Source: a virus. Taken from it: DNA of 64,000 nucleotides. Each line of letters starts with the position of its first letter. The first letter of the stretch is position 1. The stretch covers positions 62,001-126,000 of IMG/VR virus record IMGVR_UViG_3300034158_000007; one strand, written 5' to 3'. Below are positions 30,575 through 40,150 of this stretch, piece by piece. A model generated the notes under the pieces. That model searched no databases. It saw only the letters and a program-made list of their open reading frames with translations, and was not told the DNA's origin. Both the position numbers and the translations under genes were made by a program.

Positions 30575-33349
30575 ATGCCTCAAAAGATACCCGCTGTCCC
30601 TTACCCGAAGTTAGCGGCTGTACGACTAGGTCACGCTGCAACGCCAACCAACGCGCTGCTTAACCTTCTACGTCGTGATATCCATGCTCCTACGGGAGAC
30701 TCGGCTAAGCCGACAGTGGATATCAACCGCTTTACTATGGATAAGGTATCCAGACAAACTACGCAAGATATCACGGACTCTAATGCCGTGATGCAATTGC
30801 TACCAGAACTTCAGTTGGTGAAGACGGTAGCGATCGGTACAACGCTAGATCCGAAGTCCATGTCGGAGGCGAATCTAACGTTTCAAATTGACCCCGCTGT
30901 ATTTGACAGCGAAATCAGTAAACTCTTGCTGGAGCCAATTGAGAATTTCTTTAAGAAAGACTATAAGATTGACGACCGGCTGGATTTGATCCTTGAAGAC
31001 TGTCTGTTTAACAAGGGTTCTTCGGTCCTCTGCGTCCTCCCTGAGAACGTTCTGGACAATCTGGTTAACGGTAATCGTGGCGTGTCTATGGAAGCCTTCG
31101 GGACTATCCGTGATCGTATTGCGAACACCACCAGTGATAACATGGGTTTCCTTGGTTCGGCTAAACAGTACAAGGACGGTGTAAAGATCTCCTTGGAAGG
31201 ACATAGTCAAAGCGCCACTGATAACGCTGCACAAGGCGAGTACCTAGGTAACCAATATCAGCTGGAACACATTAAGGTATCTGACAACTTCAACGTGTTG
31301 AAAGTACCGGGTATGTCACGGCGCGTTCGTGAACTGGGTATTGCGGCTAAGCTCCGTAAGAACAGTGTCTCGATGGAATCGGAAGTTCACCAGTTTAACA
31401 ACTCTGAGATCGAACGACTCTACGATAATTCCCGTCAAGGTTCTGAACAAACTCAGGTGATCAGCTCGCCTAAGTACATGGCCCGTCCTTCTGTTGGCCA
31501 CCCATTGATTCTACCTCTACCATCGGAAGCTGTTATTCCGGTATTCGTAGCAGGTCGACCATATGAACACATTGGTTACTTCTTGCTGGTAGACCATCAC
31601 GGTTATCCGGTATCGAAAGACTCCACACGTGACTTCTACGGCGAACTCCAATCGGGTTGGAAGTCTGGTGACGGCGGTGGTATGGGCGGTAGCGGTAACT
31701 CCGAGATCCTTCGGTTGACCCGTGAAGCGATGGGCGACAACGATAAGTCCGCTTATGAAGTAGACCATATCCAAACAGCCTTTAACGCTATCCTGACCAG
31801 TGACTTGAACAACCGTCTGCGTAACGGTCTGTATGACCAAGACGTAGAGCTGGGTGTTACTCAAGAGATCCAACGGATTATGCTGTACCGTAGTTGGAAA
31901 GCTAAAACTACCCAACTGATCTTTGTCCCTGAAGAACTGATGACTTACATCGCCTTCGACTACAACAAGAACGGTATCGGTGAAACCCTCATCGCCCGTA
32001 CTAAGATGTTGTCGACTATGCGTACCACTCTGTTGTTCGCTGAAACAATCGGCGGCATGCGTAACGCAATGGGTCGTAAGAAAGTTCTCGTTGATATTGA
32101 CCCGGACGATCCAGATCCAGAATCCACCATTCAGAACATCCAATCGGTCATCGTTGAACAAGGTCACCGGAGTTTCCCTCTGGCTGCACCTGATCCAGCT
32201 CAGACTATGGATGCCTTGATCCGCTCTGGTTATGACTTCCAGATTAACGCCAACGATTCTGCCTACGCTCAAACTAAAGTTGAGTTCGACGACTACAACA
32301 CTAACGTCAACGCTGGTAACCCAGAACTGCAAGACCGCCTGCGTCGTTATCACATCAGCTCCTTCGGTATCCCACCTGAGAAAGTTGACCCGATGTCCTC
32401 GCCTGACTTTGCAACCTCGATCGTGCATAACGACTTGGTAACATCACGTGTGGTTAAGGAACGTCAGAAAGCATTGTGCGCACACTTGTCTAAGTTCGTT
32501 CGTTGCTTCTCGATGCACAGTTCTATCATTCGAGCTGAGTTGTATAAGGCTATTGAAGCTAACGTACAAATGTTGGTATCGCCTGAACTTAAGTCGATGT
32601 CGGTAGCAGAAGTAGCTGATGAGTTTATCCTGGCTTTGAGTGTTAGTCTCCCAGCTCCTGATAACACCCAACACGAACGCCAACTGGAAACCATCGAAGC
32701 TTACGAGCGTCTGTTGGATAAAGGTTTGGAAGCCTATATCACACCTGACCTGTTCCCAGATGACGTAACTGAAATCTCTGGTTTGGCTGATGACGTACTG
32801 CTTAACATCAAAGCGTTGTTCATTCGTCAGTACATGGCGTCTAACAACATCTTGCCTGAGTTGAACATCCTAACTGAGATGGATGGTAACCGTCCTGCAT
32901 TCAGCTTGCTTGACCACATCAATATCTCCCGTGCTACACAAGTACAGGCGTTCATTGAATACGCGGCTGGTAAGAAGAAGTTCAGTGACCGCATCAAAGA
33001 GATCTACAAAGAAGTTATCGAGAACATTAACAACGGTGAAGACTCTGGTGGTTTCGGCGGTGCTGGTGATAGTGGTGACGGTGGTTTCGATGATGACGGT
33101 GGTGGGTTTGATGACGACAGTTTCGGTGACGACTCTGGAGGCGATGGTGGTGAACCATCATTGGACGACAGTAGTCAGCAAGAACTAGACCAAGAATTCA
33201 GTATGGATTCATCGGGTGATGATACCGGTGATGGCAATGCCGAAGAAGATGAATCTAGTTTCGAAACTGAAGGCTTAGATGACACAATGGGTAGCGCCGA
33301 GAAAGATGAACTCGGTGAGGAAGAAGAAGAGGAAGAAGATAAACCGTAA
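30575..33349 (+). CDS. probable portal vertex protein
   Basis: 924 aa from the ATG at 30575 (GGGAG upstream). The segment F-G-I-P-P-E-K-V-D-P (about residue 598) followed by a long amphipathic helix with V-K-E-R-Q-K-A-L is typical of phage portals near the wing-to-stem region. The C-terminal ~110 residues are extremely acidic with Gly/Asp runs, then Glu-only runs. The ring protein would seat at one capsid vertex and act as DNA channel and terminase dock. In this phage group the portal is similarly large. Its terminator is a 44-bp element repeated after the long fibre gene. Assignment is by helix pattern, size and neighbours. Confidence 0.65.
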   Translation: MPQKIPAVPYPKLAAVRLGHAATPTNALLNLLRRDIHAPTGDSAKPTVDINRFTMDKVSRQTTQDITDSNAVMQLLPELQLVKTVAIGTTLDPKSMSEANLTFQIDPAVFDSEISKLLLEPIENFFKKDYKIDDRLDLILEDCLFNKGSSVLCVLPENVLDNLVNGNRGVSMEAFGTIRDRIANTTSDNMGFLGSAKQYKDGVKISLEGHSQSATDNAAQGEYLGNQYQLEHIKVSDNFNVLKVPGMSRRVRELGIAAKLRKNSVSMESEVHQFNNSEIERLYDNSRQGSEQTQVISSPKYMARPSVGHPLILPLPSEAVIPVFVAGRPYEHIGYFLLVDHHGYPVSKDSTRDFYGELQSGWKSGDGGGMGGSGNSEILRLTREAMGDNDKSAYEVDHIQTAFNAILTSDLNNRLRNGLYDQDVELGVTQEIQRIMLYRSWKAKTTQLIFVPEELMTYIAFDYNKNGIGETLIARTKMLSTMRTTLLFAETIGGMRNAMGRKKVLVDIDPDDPDPESTIQNIQSVIVEQGHRSFPLAAPDPAQTMDALIRSGYDFQINANDSAYAQTKVEFDDYNTNVNAGNPELQDRLRRYHISSFGIPPEKVDPMSSPDFATSIVHNDLVTSRVVKERQKALCAHLSKFVRCFSMHSSIIRAELYKAIEANVQMLVSPELKSMSVAEVADEFILALSVSLPAPDNTQHERQLETIEAYERLLDKGLEAYITPDLFPDDVTEISGLADDVLLNIKALFIRQYMASNNILPELNILTEMDGNRPAFSLLDHINISRATQVQAFIEYAAGKKKFSDRIKEIYKEVIENINNGEDSGGFGGAGDSGDGGFDDDGGGFDDDSFGDDSGGDGGEPSLDDSSQQELDQEFSMDSSGDDTGDGNAEEDESSFETEGLDDTMGSAEKDELGEEEEEEEDKP

Positions 33350-33392
33350 GACAACATATTGCCCCTCCTCACGGAGGGGCTTTATGCCGTTA
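33349..33392. terminator. bidirectional terminator, copy 1 of a 44-bp identical repeat
   Basis: GCCCCTCC (33361-33368) and GGAGGGGC (33373-33380) with loop TCAC. The whole 44 bp from 33349 to 33392, including the stop codon of the convergent gene, is identical to 51751-51794. Confidence 0.9.
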
Positions 33393-34673
33393 ACCTTCGA
33401 CACCGATGATTCGGTAGTAGGCGGTCTCATGCACAAACGGTCGTGCTGGATAAGCACCATCGTTCACAGCAGTCTGACGTGGCCAAGGGCGGTGGTGTGC
33501 ATCGTAGTCGTAGCGTTTGTTCTCTGTTGCACAGTACACATACAGAACCTCAGGCTCAGGTACGATCGTACGGTGTATGTTAGGCTCATCGATGACGTGG
33601 TAATCAAGCATCCGACCATAAGCACCAACCAGTGGATACTGCTTACCTTCGGCGTTTACAAAACGACCCGGAAGTTGCAGATACTGAACAGGTTCAAATG
33701 TCTGGAACAGACTAGGTGAATCAACGATAACAAAGAAGCTCTGGCTCAACTGTAGATACGCATTAATGACACGATCACATTTAAGTTCCTGTACGTTAAA
33801 CAGGGATGGATCTTTTGGTGAGGTGCTCAGACCAAGACTCGATAGATCCATGTCTTTTACCGACTGCAAGTATCGGTTAAGGAACATCATCTTACCAAAG
33901 CTCAAACGCCATGTACGATCACCAGTACGCGTGTACACATCTGACAACACGTTAAGATAACCACCCGTTACCAACAGAACGGTTTTATCCTTAAGGTCAA
34001 CATCGTCAGGGAGTGTTAAGTAGGTGGCATCCCACAAGGGGGTATCAACTTCTTGAGGCTTGATCATGTCGGCTGTAATACGGTGGTAAGAAAGTTTACC
34101 AATCGTCTCGAACGAATACAATCCGATTTGGTTATCGTTACATCTAACTGCCGTGGTGTTACCATCGATCACTCGAACCCCATCCACAGTCCAGTCAGTC
34201 AAATGGAAGTAACCATTGACCGAGATCAAACAGTTATCCCTGATCCGCTCAGGAGTAAAGTCAGGGTGATTGATGATCAAGTCTTCCTTGTAGTAAGGTG
34301 ACGCCTCACTCTTAACTGTACCCAACCGTGCCCGCGCTTGGATGTCATAACCCACGTGCCAAGCTTGTGCATACTTAACTGTACGAATACGTTCGTTAGG
34401 CAACTTAGCTTCAAATGGTAGCGTCTGGTTACCGACCGCAGTTAACCAAGCCTGTACTGTAGTCTCTGGTGGGTAGTTGTTGATCAGGTTTAAAACATTA
34501 ACCCAGTGAAGGGCTTTCAATACAGGTTCCCCTGCACCCGGATATTCAATGTAAAGATAGATGTCGCCGTAGTTTGCAGTCAGGCTACCAATTGCAGCAG
34601 TAGCTAGGTTTGCTTCTTTCCAACGACCAGCTCGACGATCTTGACGAAACCGGGAACGCACTAGAGTGTACAT
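33390..34673 (-). CDS. 427 aa probable virion protein
   Basis: A beta-rich protein with many Tyr and Trp, no enzyme motif, basic head (R-S-R-F-R-Q-D-R-R). GGAGGT immediately upstream gives a strong start. It is a single-gene unit, divergent from the fibre cluster and convergent with the portal gene. A baseplate or tail-collar role is plausible by position only. Confidence 0.55.
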   Translation of the reverse strand: MYTLVRSRFRQDRRAGRWKEANLATAAIGSLTANYGDIYLYIEYPGAGEPVLKALHWVNVLNLINNYPPETTVQAWLTAVGNQTLPFEAKLPNERIRTVKYAQAWHVGYDIQARARLGTVKSEASPYYKEDLIINHPDFTPERIRDNCLISVNGYFHLTDWTVDGVRVIDGNTTAVRCNDNQIGLYSFETIGKLSYHRITADMIKPQEVDTPLWDATYLTLPDDVDLKDKTVLLVTGGYLNVLSDVYTRTGDRTWRLSFGKMMFLNRYLQSVKDMDLSSLGLSTSPKDPSLFNVQELKCDRVINAYLQLSQSFFVIVDSPSLFQTFEPVQYLQLPGRFVNAEGKQYPLVGAYGRMLDYHVIDEPNIHRTIVPEPEVLYVYCATENKRYDYDAHHRPWPRQTAVNDGAYPARPFVHETAYYRIIGVEG

Positions 34674-34764
34674 ATTTACCTCCGAAAGTAAGATTGGACA
34701 ATCCTATGTGAAATTCACATCATTAAGCTAACAATGGCGCACTAGCGCTTCTTAGGAGGGTGCG
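34674..34764. promoter_or_regulatory. divergent promoter region with palindrome
   Basis: Between the minus gene at 34673 and the fibre gene at 34765. It contains the palindrome TGTGAA-A-TTCACA (34707-34719) and GATTG/CAATC. The palindrome is operator-like and centred between divergent starts, so it may bind a dimeric regulator of both. Confidence 0.45.
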
Positions 34765-36975
34765 ATGGCTTACAGTACTACTTATCTGTATCCCGAAGAC
34801 CTAAATGGTAACCTACCTAGCAACCTGATCGTTAATGAACCTCAGACCTTGCAGGCACCAGGCCCAACAGACTACTACTTTATTATCCCCCATGCCGCAC
34901 CCTTCTTTGTAGACTCGCTTAAAGTGGTTCTAACATCGACTGGACTGCCATTGGTGGAGGGCGACGACTATCAGGTGGGTCACCTCTTCATTGAAGCAAT
35001 GGATTCCATCGGTCGACCTATCGCCGGTAGTATCCGCTTCATGAAACCCACGATTGTTGGTCAAGTTAAACTGACATACCGGACCATTGGTGGACCATGG
35101 GGCTTTAGTGACGCTGCGATTCTTCGTGAACTGTCTAATAAGCATCTCAACCCACTCATTCGTTCTTGGGGCGACATTGATGTTCTCCCTTATGCATTCC
35201 CCCCGCTGCCGCACGATCAAAGTATCGATACGCTGGTAGGTTCCAAAGAAATCAATATCACGTTGGAGAAGATTGCTGCGATTCTCGAAGCTTCGGCTGA
35301 GGGTACGTCTCTTTCTCACATCAACAACCATAACAACCCGCACGTTGTAACCAAGGAACAGGTTCAGCTGGGTAACGTACCAAACTTTGCGATGGCTACT
35401 GACCAGCAGATGCTGGATGCAGACCGGAACGATTTGTTTACGAACCCGCGTGGTGTATTGCTGTTGGTTAACAAGTACGCGGTAACCCCGCTGAACGCAC
35501 ACATCAACGCAACTGGTAACGTTCACCACATGGTTGCTGCTGATATTGACTTGGGTAATGTTCCGAACTGGAAGCCAGCTACACCAGCTCAAGCAATCGA
35601 CCCGACGAACACTAATACGTTCATGACGCCGTATACCACGTCGCTGTTGATTCAGAAGCTTCAGAACGATCCTCGTCTGGATCAACTGATCATCGATTTC
35701 AACCAGCACATTCTGGCAAACAACCCGCACCACATCACTCCACAGATGATCGGTACTTATACTTCGGTACAGATTGACCAGATGATTGCGGCTGTTAGTC
35801 AAGGTGGCGATGCGGTTACCTTTGGTGGTGAGTCGCCACAGCAATGGGTTGCTAAGTTTCCAGCCGTAGCAGATATCAACCAGATGTTGGATGAAGCTGC
35901 TGATGAATGGAACCTGGGTTATGTTGCTGTAAGTTCAGTTGATGTGACCGACCCTAATACACCTGAAGCGATTGCACTCAAAGAGTCCAAACGCGCCTCG
36001 TGGTGTTTCGGTCAGTACAATGCGTACGCTGTGTACAACTCCATCGGTGAAGGTATCATCATGGCAGACCGTTCGTTGCGTGGTAGCTACCCAACCGTTC
36101 CGCTTCCAGCCGCATCGGGTAAATGGGCTACTGCCGATCAGGCGGGTTATTACATTCGGCCAGACGGGTCTATCTCCACGTGGGGTGCACTCGCTATCAA
36201 TATCCCAGCCGTGTACCGTACTGGTACAATGACTGCGGGTAATGAATCGGATGCGATCTACGCCTCGAAGGATTACCTGTATTTGTACCTTAGAGCTGAG
36301 AAGCTCGTCCTTATCAAACGGGACGGTACAGTTAACGTAGGGCCAGTATTGGAAGACGTTGGTACAATTCATCCAAACATGGGTATTACCGATGCACGTG
36401 AATTTGCGATCATTGAGATCTCCCCTGCACCTGATGTACGTAGTTGGCAAGCACGTGGTGACACTGGCTTCGTTGCAGCTATCAATGCATTGAACGCTCG
36501 GGCTACGTCTGAAGGTTTCACTATCACGGACATGCGTCTCGGTACGAATAACGTATTGGTTCAGTACCTTAAAGGTGCGGATAGCAAGTTGCTGATGTAT
36601 CGTCTGAATTATGGGGCTACCGTGACCATGACCGACGTTACTGCCGGTACAACGCTGATGGACCACAGTACTGGGGTTGCAGTGGCCATAGGTTCTCTGG
36701 CTACGGTAAGTGCAATCGATGGTAGCTACACCCACTTCACCGTGCTGCAACCAGATGGTCCGGGTTCTACGAATACCGACCTGTTCAGCTTTGGTAGCAA
36801 TGCTGAAGGACAGCTCGAGATCACACCAATGGATGGTCCGTTCATTAGCTGTACTGCGGGCTACAACTTCACCGTAACTGTCAACAGCCACAACTATACT
36901 GAGTACTGGGGTAACTCACCAGATAACTCCTTGTACTGGCGTGACGGTGCTTACATTGACATCGGAGGGTTGTAA
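34765..36975 (+). CDS. 736 aa tail-fibre/baseplate paralogue 1 with RCC1-like end
   Basis: The N-terminal ~170 residues share a pattern with three later genes (D-x-x-G-x-x-x-x-N-L..., F-F-V-D-S-L-K-V, G-D-D-Y, F-x-x-P-T-I-V-G). Then come fibre modules H-x-N-x-x-N-P-H-x-V-T...L-G-N-V-x-N-W at about 185-208, 246-269 and a shorter one at 315-330. The final ~65 residues carry S-F-G-S-N-A-E-G-Q-L followed by G-Y-N-F-T-V-T-V, an RCC1-like beta-propeller blade signature. Likely a fibre or spike attached to the baseplate that contacts the host. AGGAGGG gives a strong start; phiKZ has a comparable paralogue set (gp131-135 as I recall). Confidence 0.68.
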   Translation: MAYSTTYLYPEDLNGNLPSNLIVNEPQTLQAPGPTDYYFIIPHAAPFFVDSLKVVLTSTGLPLVEGDDYQVGHLFIEAMDSIGRPIAGSIRFMKPTIVGQVKLTYRTIGGPWGFSDAAILRELSNKHLNPLIRSWGDIDVLPYAFPPLPHDQSIDTLVGSKEINITLEKIAAILEASAEGTSLSHINNHNNPHVVTKEQVQLGNVPNFAMATDQQMLDADRNDLFTNPRGVLLLVNKYAVTPLNAHINATGNVHHMVAADIDLGNVPNWKPATPAQAIDPTNTNTFMTPYTTSLLIQKLQNDPRLDQLIIDFNQHILANNPHHITPQMIGTYTSVQIDQMIAAVSQGGDAVTFGGESPQQWVAKFPAVADINQMLDEAADEWNLGYVAVSSVDVTDPNTPEAIALKESKRASWCFGQYNAYAVYNSIGEGIIMADRSLRGSYPTVPLPAASGKWATADQAGYYIRPDGSISTWGALAINIPAVYRTGTMTAGNESDAIYASKDYLYLYLRAEKLVLIKRDGTVNVGPVLEDVGTIHPNMGITDAREFAIIEISPAPDVRSWQARGDTGFVAAINALNARATSEGFTITDMRLGTNNVLVQYLKGADSKLLMYRLNYGATVTMTDVTAGTTLMDHSTGVAVAIGSLATVSAIDGSYTHFTVLQPDGPGSTNTDLFSFGSNAEGQLEITPMDGPFISCTAGYNFTVTVNSHNYTEYWGNSPDNSLYWRDGAYIDIGGL

Positions 36976-36977
36976 TC

Positions 36978-37301
36978 ATGGCAATGGCTGATTTCGTCGT
37001 AAAGTTTACAGAACTTAAATCGACAATGAAAACGTTCTTCGCAGTAACTGTGGATAAATTTACAGTTCTACGCAATCGTCTGAATGCGCATGTTGCCGCA
37101 ACTGGTAACGTGCACGATCTCGAACCTGTTGATATCGGACTGGGTAATGTACCAGACTGGTTACCGTCAACGCTTAAGCAGGCGGAGGACGGCATGAGTA
37201 ATAACTCATTCGTTACCCCCCGTCGAGTTGATAACTATACGGACAAGAATGTCTATAAAGTAATCGGCGATGCTTTTGCTGCTGCGGCTGCTGATCTGTA
37301 A
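36978..37301 (+). CDS. 107 aa single fibre-module protein
   Basis: It contains one complete module, H-V-A-A-T-G-N-V-H...G-L-G-N-V-P-D-W (about residues 38-61), very like the second module of the upstream 736 aa protein, after a helical N-terminus. It lacks attachment and tip domains. It could be a stand-alone trimeric fibre segment, a fibre chaperone or a duplicate. It starts 2 nt after the previous gene. Confidence 0.6.
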   Translation: MAMADFVVKFTELKSTMKTFFAVTVDKFTVLRNRLNAHVAATGNVHDLEPVDIGLGNVPDWLPSTLKQAEDGMSNNSFVTPRRVDNYTDKNVYKVIGDAFAAAAADL

Positions 37302-37306
37302 TTAAC

Positions 37307-37362
37307 CGAACAGCGGAGGGAGTACATCGGGTCCACCCGTTGTCTCCTTCTGCTGTTATTTA
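37307..37362 (+). terminator. hairpin between fibre genes
   Basis: AACAG-CGGAG... pairs with ...CTCC-TTCTG-CTGTT over 37309-37356 with an inner CGGGT/ACCCG hairpin, followed by ATTTATTT. It probably separates the expression of fibre genes 1 and 2. Confidence 0.6.
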
Positions 37363-37378
37363 TTTCCTTGGAGTTAAA

Positions 37379-38761
37379 ATGTCCAACATCAAAGTGCGGT
37401 TGCAGTATGACCCAACTGGACGTAACGCGGATAACCTAGTGGGTAGTGAGGCACATGACCTTAAAGCGGTTGCAGGTTTCCCCTACAAGATCATCACGCT
37501 TGATAACGGTGGGTTCTATACCCGCTCGCTACGCGTATACGATTCAGCTTACAACAAACTTTCCCCCGGTGTAGATTACATCTATACTTACCGTCATGCC
37601 GTACTGAGCCAAGAGCTTGGTCTCAACATCTGTAGTGCAATCGTTTTCCTCGATCCAACAAGGGTGGGTACAGTTTACTGCTCGGCTCAGATGGTCGGTG
37701 GCGATGCAGCATTCAGTTTGACCGTGATCACGGACTACGTCACTTGGTTCAATAGCCAGCCTGTTGGATATGTCCCACGTAACGATGACTTCAATGGTAA
37801 TGAACCCCAGTGGAAGCCAGGTGAGTTGGATAAAGAACGTTGGCACCTTGATACATACCAGCCGTTCAACAACGAGATCTACGACATGGCCCGCTCTATC
37901 AATGGCGCCACTGGTCCATATGAGCAAGACTTCCGTGATCACGTTTTAGCCGACTATGCCAACTTCCTACTGTTGTTCAATGATCGGTTACAACGACACA
38001 TCGACGATAAAGCTAACCCACACGTTGACGTAAAGGACGATGTTGGTCTTGGCCTGGTGGAGAACTATACGGTGGCGTCTGAGCAGATTGCACGGGCAGG
38101 TCAGTCTAACACGACTTACTTGACACCTGCATTGTCATGGGCGACCGTCGATGAGTTTGCCATCAAACCGATGAACAACCACATTAACCTAAGACCAGCT
38201 AACCCACACCGTACAACGCCAACAACTATTGACTCACCGACAAAGGCGGTGGTGGACGCTAAAGCGAATACCAAATACCTTCGGAATGAACAAGTAGTGA
38301 ATGCGGATTATTTCGCCAACAGTCGTAATCCAGACCCAGCTACTGAAGCCTATACGTACTACGATTACTACCAGTACGCTCGGTCAAAGATTGCGGCTTT
38401 GGAATTCTTAGCTGAAAGCGGTGGTGGCTACATCAGCCCTTACCGTATTGGTCGTGGTTCCCCTGCTGCTAACACGGCACTGAATGGCGATGGTCAGTGG
38501 GTTACATGGGATTCGATTATCGTACAGCAGGCTCCACCACCTTCCCCGGTGGTTATGATCTGTGGTGGATTTGGTGACCGTACCGTAGGACATAACTTCG
38601 TTATCACCCAACCTTGGGCACGTACTGTACCCGTTGGCTCGGTGGCGTTCTATTATTTGGATGCGGTGTATTGGTGGGGTACCGGTAACGGGGCCTGGCA
38701 ACTTGGTGGTCGGACTACCTGTGGTTCATTCAAAACCGCTAGTGGCTGGATTATGATTTGA
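37379..38761 (+). CDS. 460 aa tail-fibre/baseplate paralogue 2
   Basis: Start at 37379 (TTGGAG upstream). The N-terminal domain opens Y-D-P-T-G-R-N-A-D-N-L and runs through F-Y-T-R-S-L-R-V, G-V-D-Y, L-D-P-T-R-V-G. It is homologous to the same region of the three neighbours and probably the virion-attachment domain. A fibre module with N-P-H-V-D-V and D-V-G-L-G-L-V-E-N lies near residue 220. The C-terminal domain ends with W-W-G-T-G-N-G-A-W-Q-L-G-G, again RCC1- or propeller-like. Likely forms a fibre or spike. Confidence 0.65.
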   Translation: MSNIKVRLQYDPTGRNADNLVGSEAHDLKAVAGFPYKIITLDNGGFYTRSLRVYDSAYNKLSPGVDYIYTYRHAVLSQELGLNICSAIVFLDPTRVGTVYCSAQMVGGDAAFSLTVITDYVTWFNSQPVGYVPRNDDFNGNEPQWKPGELDKERWHLDTYQPFNNEIYDMARSINGATGPYEQDFRDHVLADYANFLLLFNDRLQRHIDDKANPHVDVKDDVGLGLVENYTVASEQIARAGQSNTTYLTPALSWATVDEFAIKPMNNHINLRPANPHRTTPTTIDSPTKAVVDAKANTKYLRNEQVVNADYFANSRNPDPATEAYTYYDYYQYARSKIAALEFLAESGGGYISPYRIGRGSPAANTALNGDGQWVTWDSIIVQQAPPPSPVVMICGGFGDRTVGHNFVITQPWARTVPVGSVAFYYLDAVYWWGTGNGAWQLGGRTTCGSFKTASGWIMI

Positions 38762-38770
38762 GGTGTTACT

Positions 38771-40138
38771 ATGATTCCAGTATTACAAGCGCTGCCGTAT
38801 GATCCAACCGGTGAGGCGCCCAACAACAGAACTAAAGGGGAAGTCCATGACATCTCCAACCAGTTCGATTTGCCGTACCGTATCGTCGTGATGGAGAAAG
38901 GGTATTTCTTTAAAGATAAACTCTACATCATGGACAACCGTGGCAAAGTTCTCAAAGAAGACATTGACTATCAGTGTCTGGTGATGGAACAAGATATCGC
39001 TAAGAAGCTGGGTAAAGCTGCATGTGGTGTACTGGTGGTCACAAACCCAGATGTGGGTAACTTCCTTTACGTCGAAGCTCAGATGGTCGGCGGGCGTTAT
39101 TGCTCGTTGAATCGGGCGATCTTGGAAATGGCCGCTAACGTTATCCGGTCTACTAACCGTAAGGTGTATTACAAGAACCTTACTGACAAACCAAGTTCCT
39201 TCCGTCCTAACGGTCACCTCCATGCATTGTGGGAACTCTTTGGCTTTACGCCACAGACTGCAATCATCCATCGGATGACTACCGCGATTATGAAGATGTC
39301 GAAGCGTGACTTTGAGTTACTCTACGCTGAGTTCAATATTCGGTTCCAGCTCATCAAAGACGGGTTGGCTGAAGTAGAAGCCCGACTGACTACGCACATC
39401 CAAGATCAATCCGATCCGCACGACGTAACTGCACTGCAAGTACAGCTTCAGTACGTTACCAATGCGAGCGTAGCAACCTTAGCCCAGGCACAGACAGCTT
39501 CTGGTAGTGTGATGAACGCGTATGCAACACCACTACGTGCCGCCCAGTCCATTGCTGTTAACTTCACCCCTGTACTACAGGCGCACATCGAAGATTACAA
39601 TAACCCACACCGTGACACCGCCGCTAAACTTGGCACGATGACCGTACTGGAGATGAATCTCCTGGCTGGTCAGTATTACGATCGTGGATCAACGGTTAAG
39701 TACACGACCGGTCTTGGTGGCCTGCCACTTTATGAGCACTACGTAAACGTCCGGCATGGTATCTTCGCATCTGAAATAACTACCGGTATGCTACCTTGGC
39801 AAACCTTCATGGGTTCGAATTACCCAGGTAGTCAGTTTGTTGCAGTGCCCACGAAAAATTCTGGTATGCAATGGCGAGCCATTGATTCTATCTTCACAGC
39901 CTACGCTAAGAAAGGGGCTGACGTACTTTACGGTGGTGAACATGGTGCTGGTACAGCTGCTGCCGTCTTCAACGGTATCTTAGGTACCAATCACGAAGAT
40001 GGCACACTGTGTATTTATCGTGAAACCGGCGGCTGGGGCATCGGTACTGGTAACGGTGCACTTACGACGTATGTATCGTCTCTAAACATGGCCGCTTTCT
40101 CAAAGGCCGCGAATACGTGGTATAACCCGCGTCAGTAA
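38771..40138 (+). CDS. 455 aa tail-fibre/baseplate paralogue 3
   Basis: Same architecture as its neighbours. The Y-D-P-T-G-E-A-P-N-N-R head is followed by F-F-K-D-K-L-Y-I, D-I-D-Y and T-N-P-D-V-G, then a conserved A-Q-M-V-G-G. The modules are H-I-Q-D-Q-S-D-P-H-D-V-T near residue 215 and H-I-E-D-Y-N-N-P-H near residue 275. The tip domain contains G-W-G-I-G-T-G-N-G-A-L. It lies 9 nt after paralogue 2 and is likely co-transcribed. Different tips on the same base suggest paralogous fibres of one baseplate. Confidence 0.65.
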   Translation: MIPVLQALPYDPTGEAPNNRTKGEVHDISNQFDLPYRIVVMEKGYFFKDKLYIMDNRGKVLKEDIDYQCLVMEQDIAKKLGKAACGVLVVTNPDVGNFLYVEAQMVGGRYCSLNRAILEMAANVIRSTNRKVYYKNLTDKPSSFRPNGHLHALWELFGFTPQTAIIHRMTTAIMKMSKRDFELLYAEFNIRFQLIKDGLAEVEARLTTHIQDQSDPHDVTALQVQLQYVTNASVATLAQAQTASGSVMNAYATPLRAAQSIAVNFTPVLQAHIEDYNNPHRDTAAKLGTMTVLEMNLLAGQYYDRGSTVKYTTGLGGLPLYEHYVNVRHGIFASEITTGMLPWQTFMGSNYPGSQFVAVPTKNSGMQWRAIDSIFTAYAKKGADVLYGGEHGAGTAAAVFNGILGTNHEDGTLCIYRETGGWGIGTGNGALTTYVSSLNMAAFSKAANTWYNPRQ

Positions 40139-40150
40139 GCAGAGGTCCAC

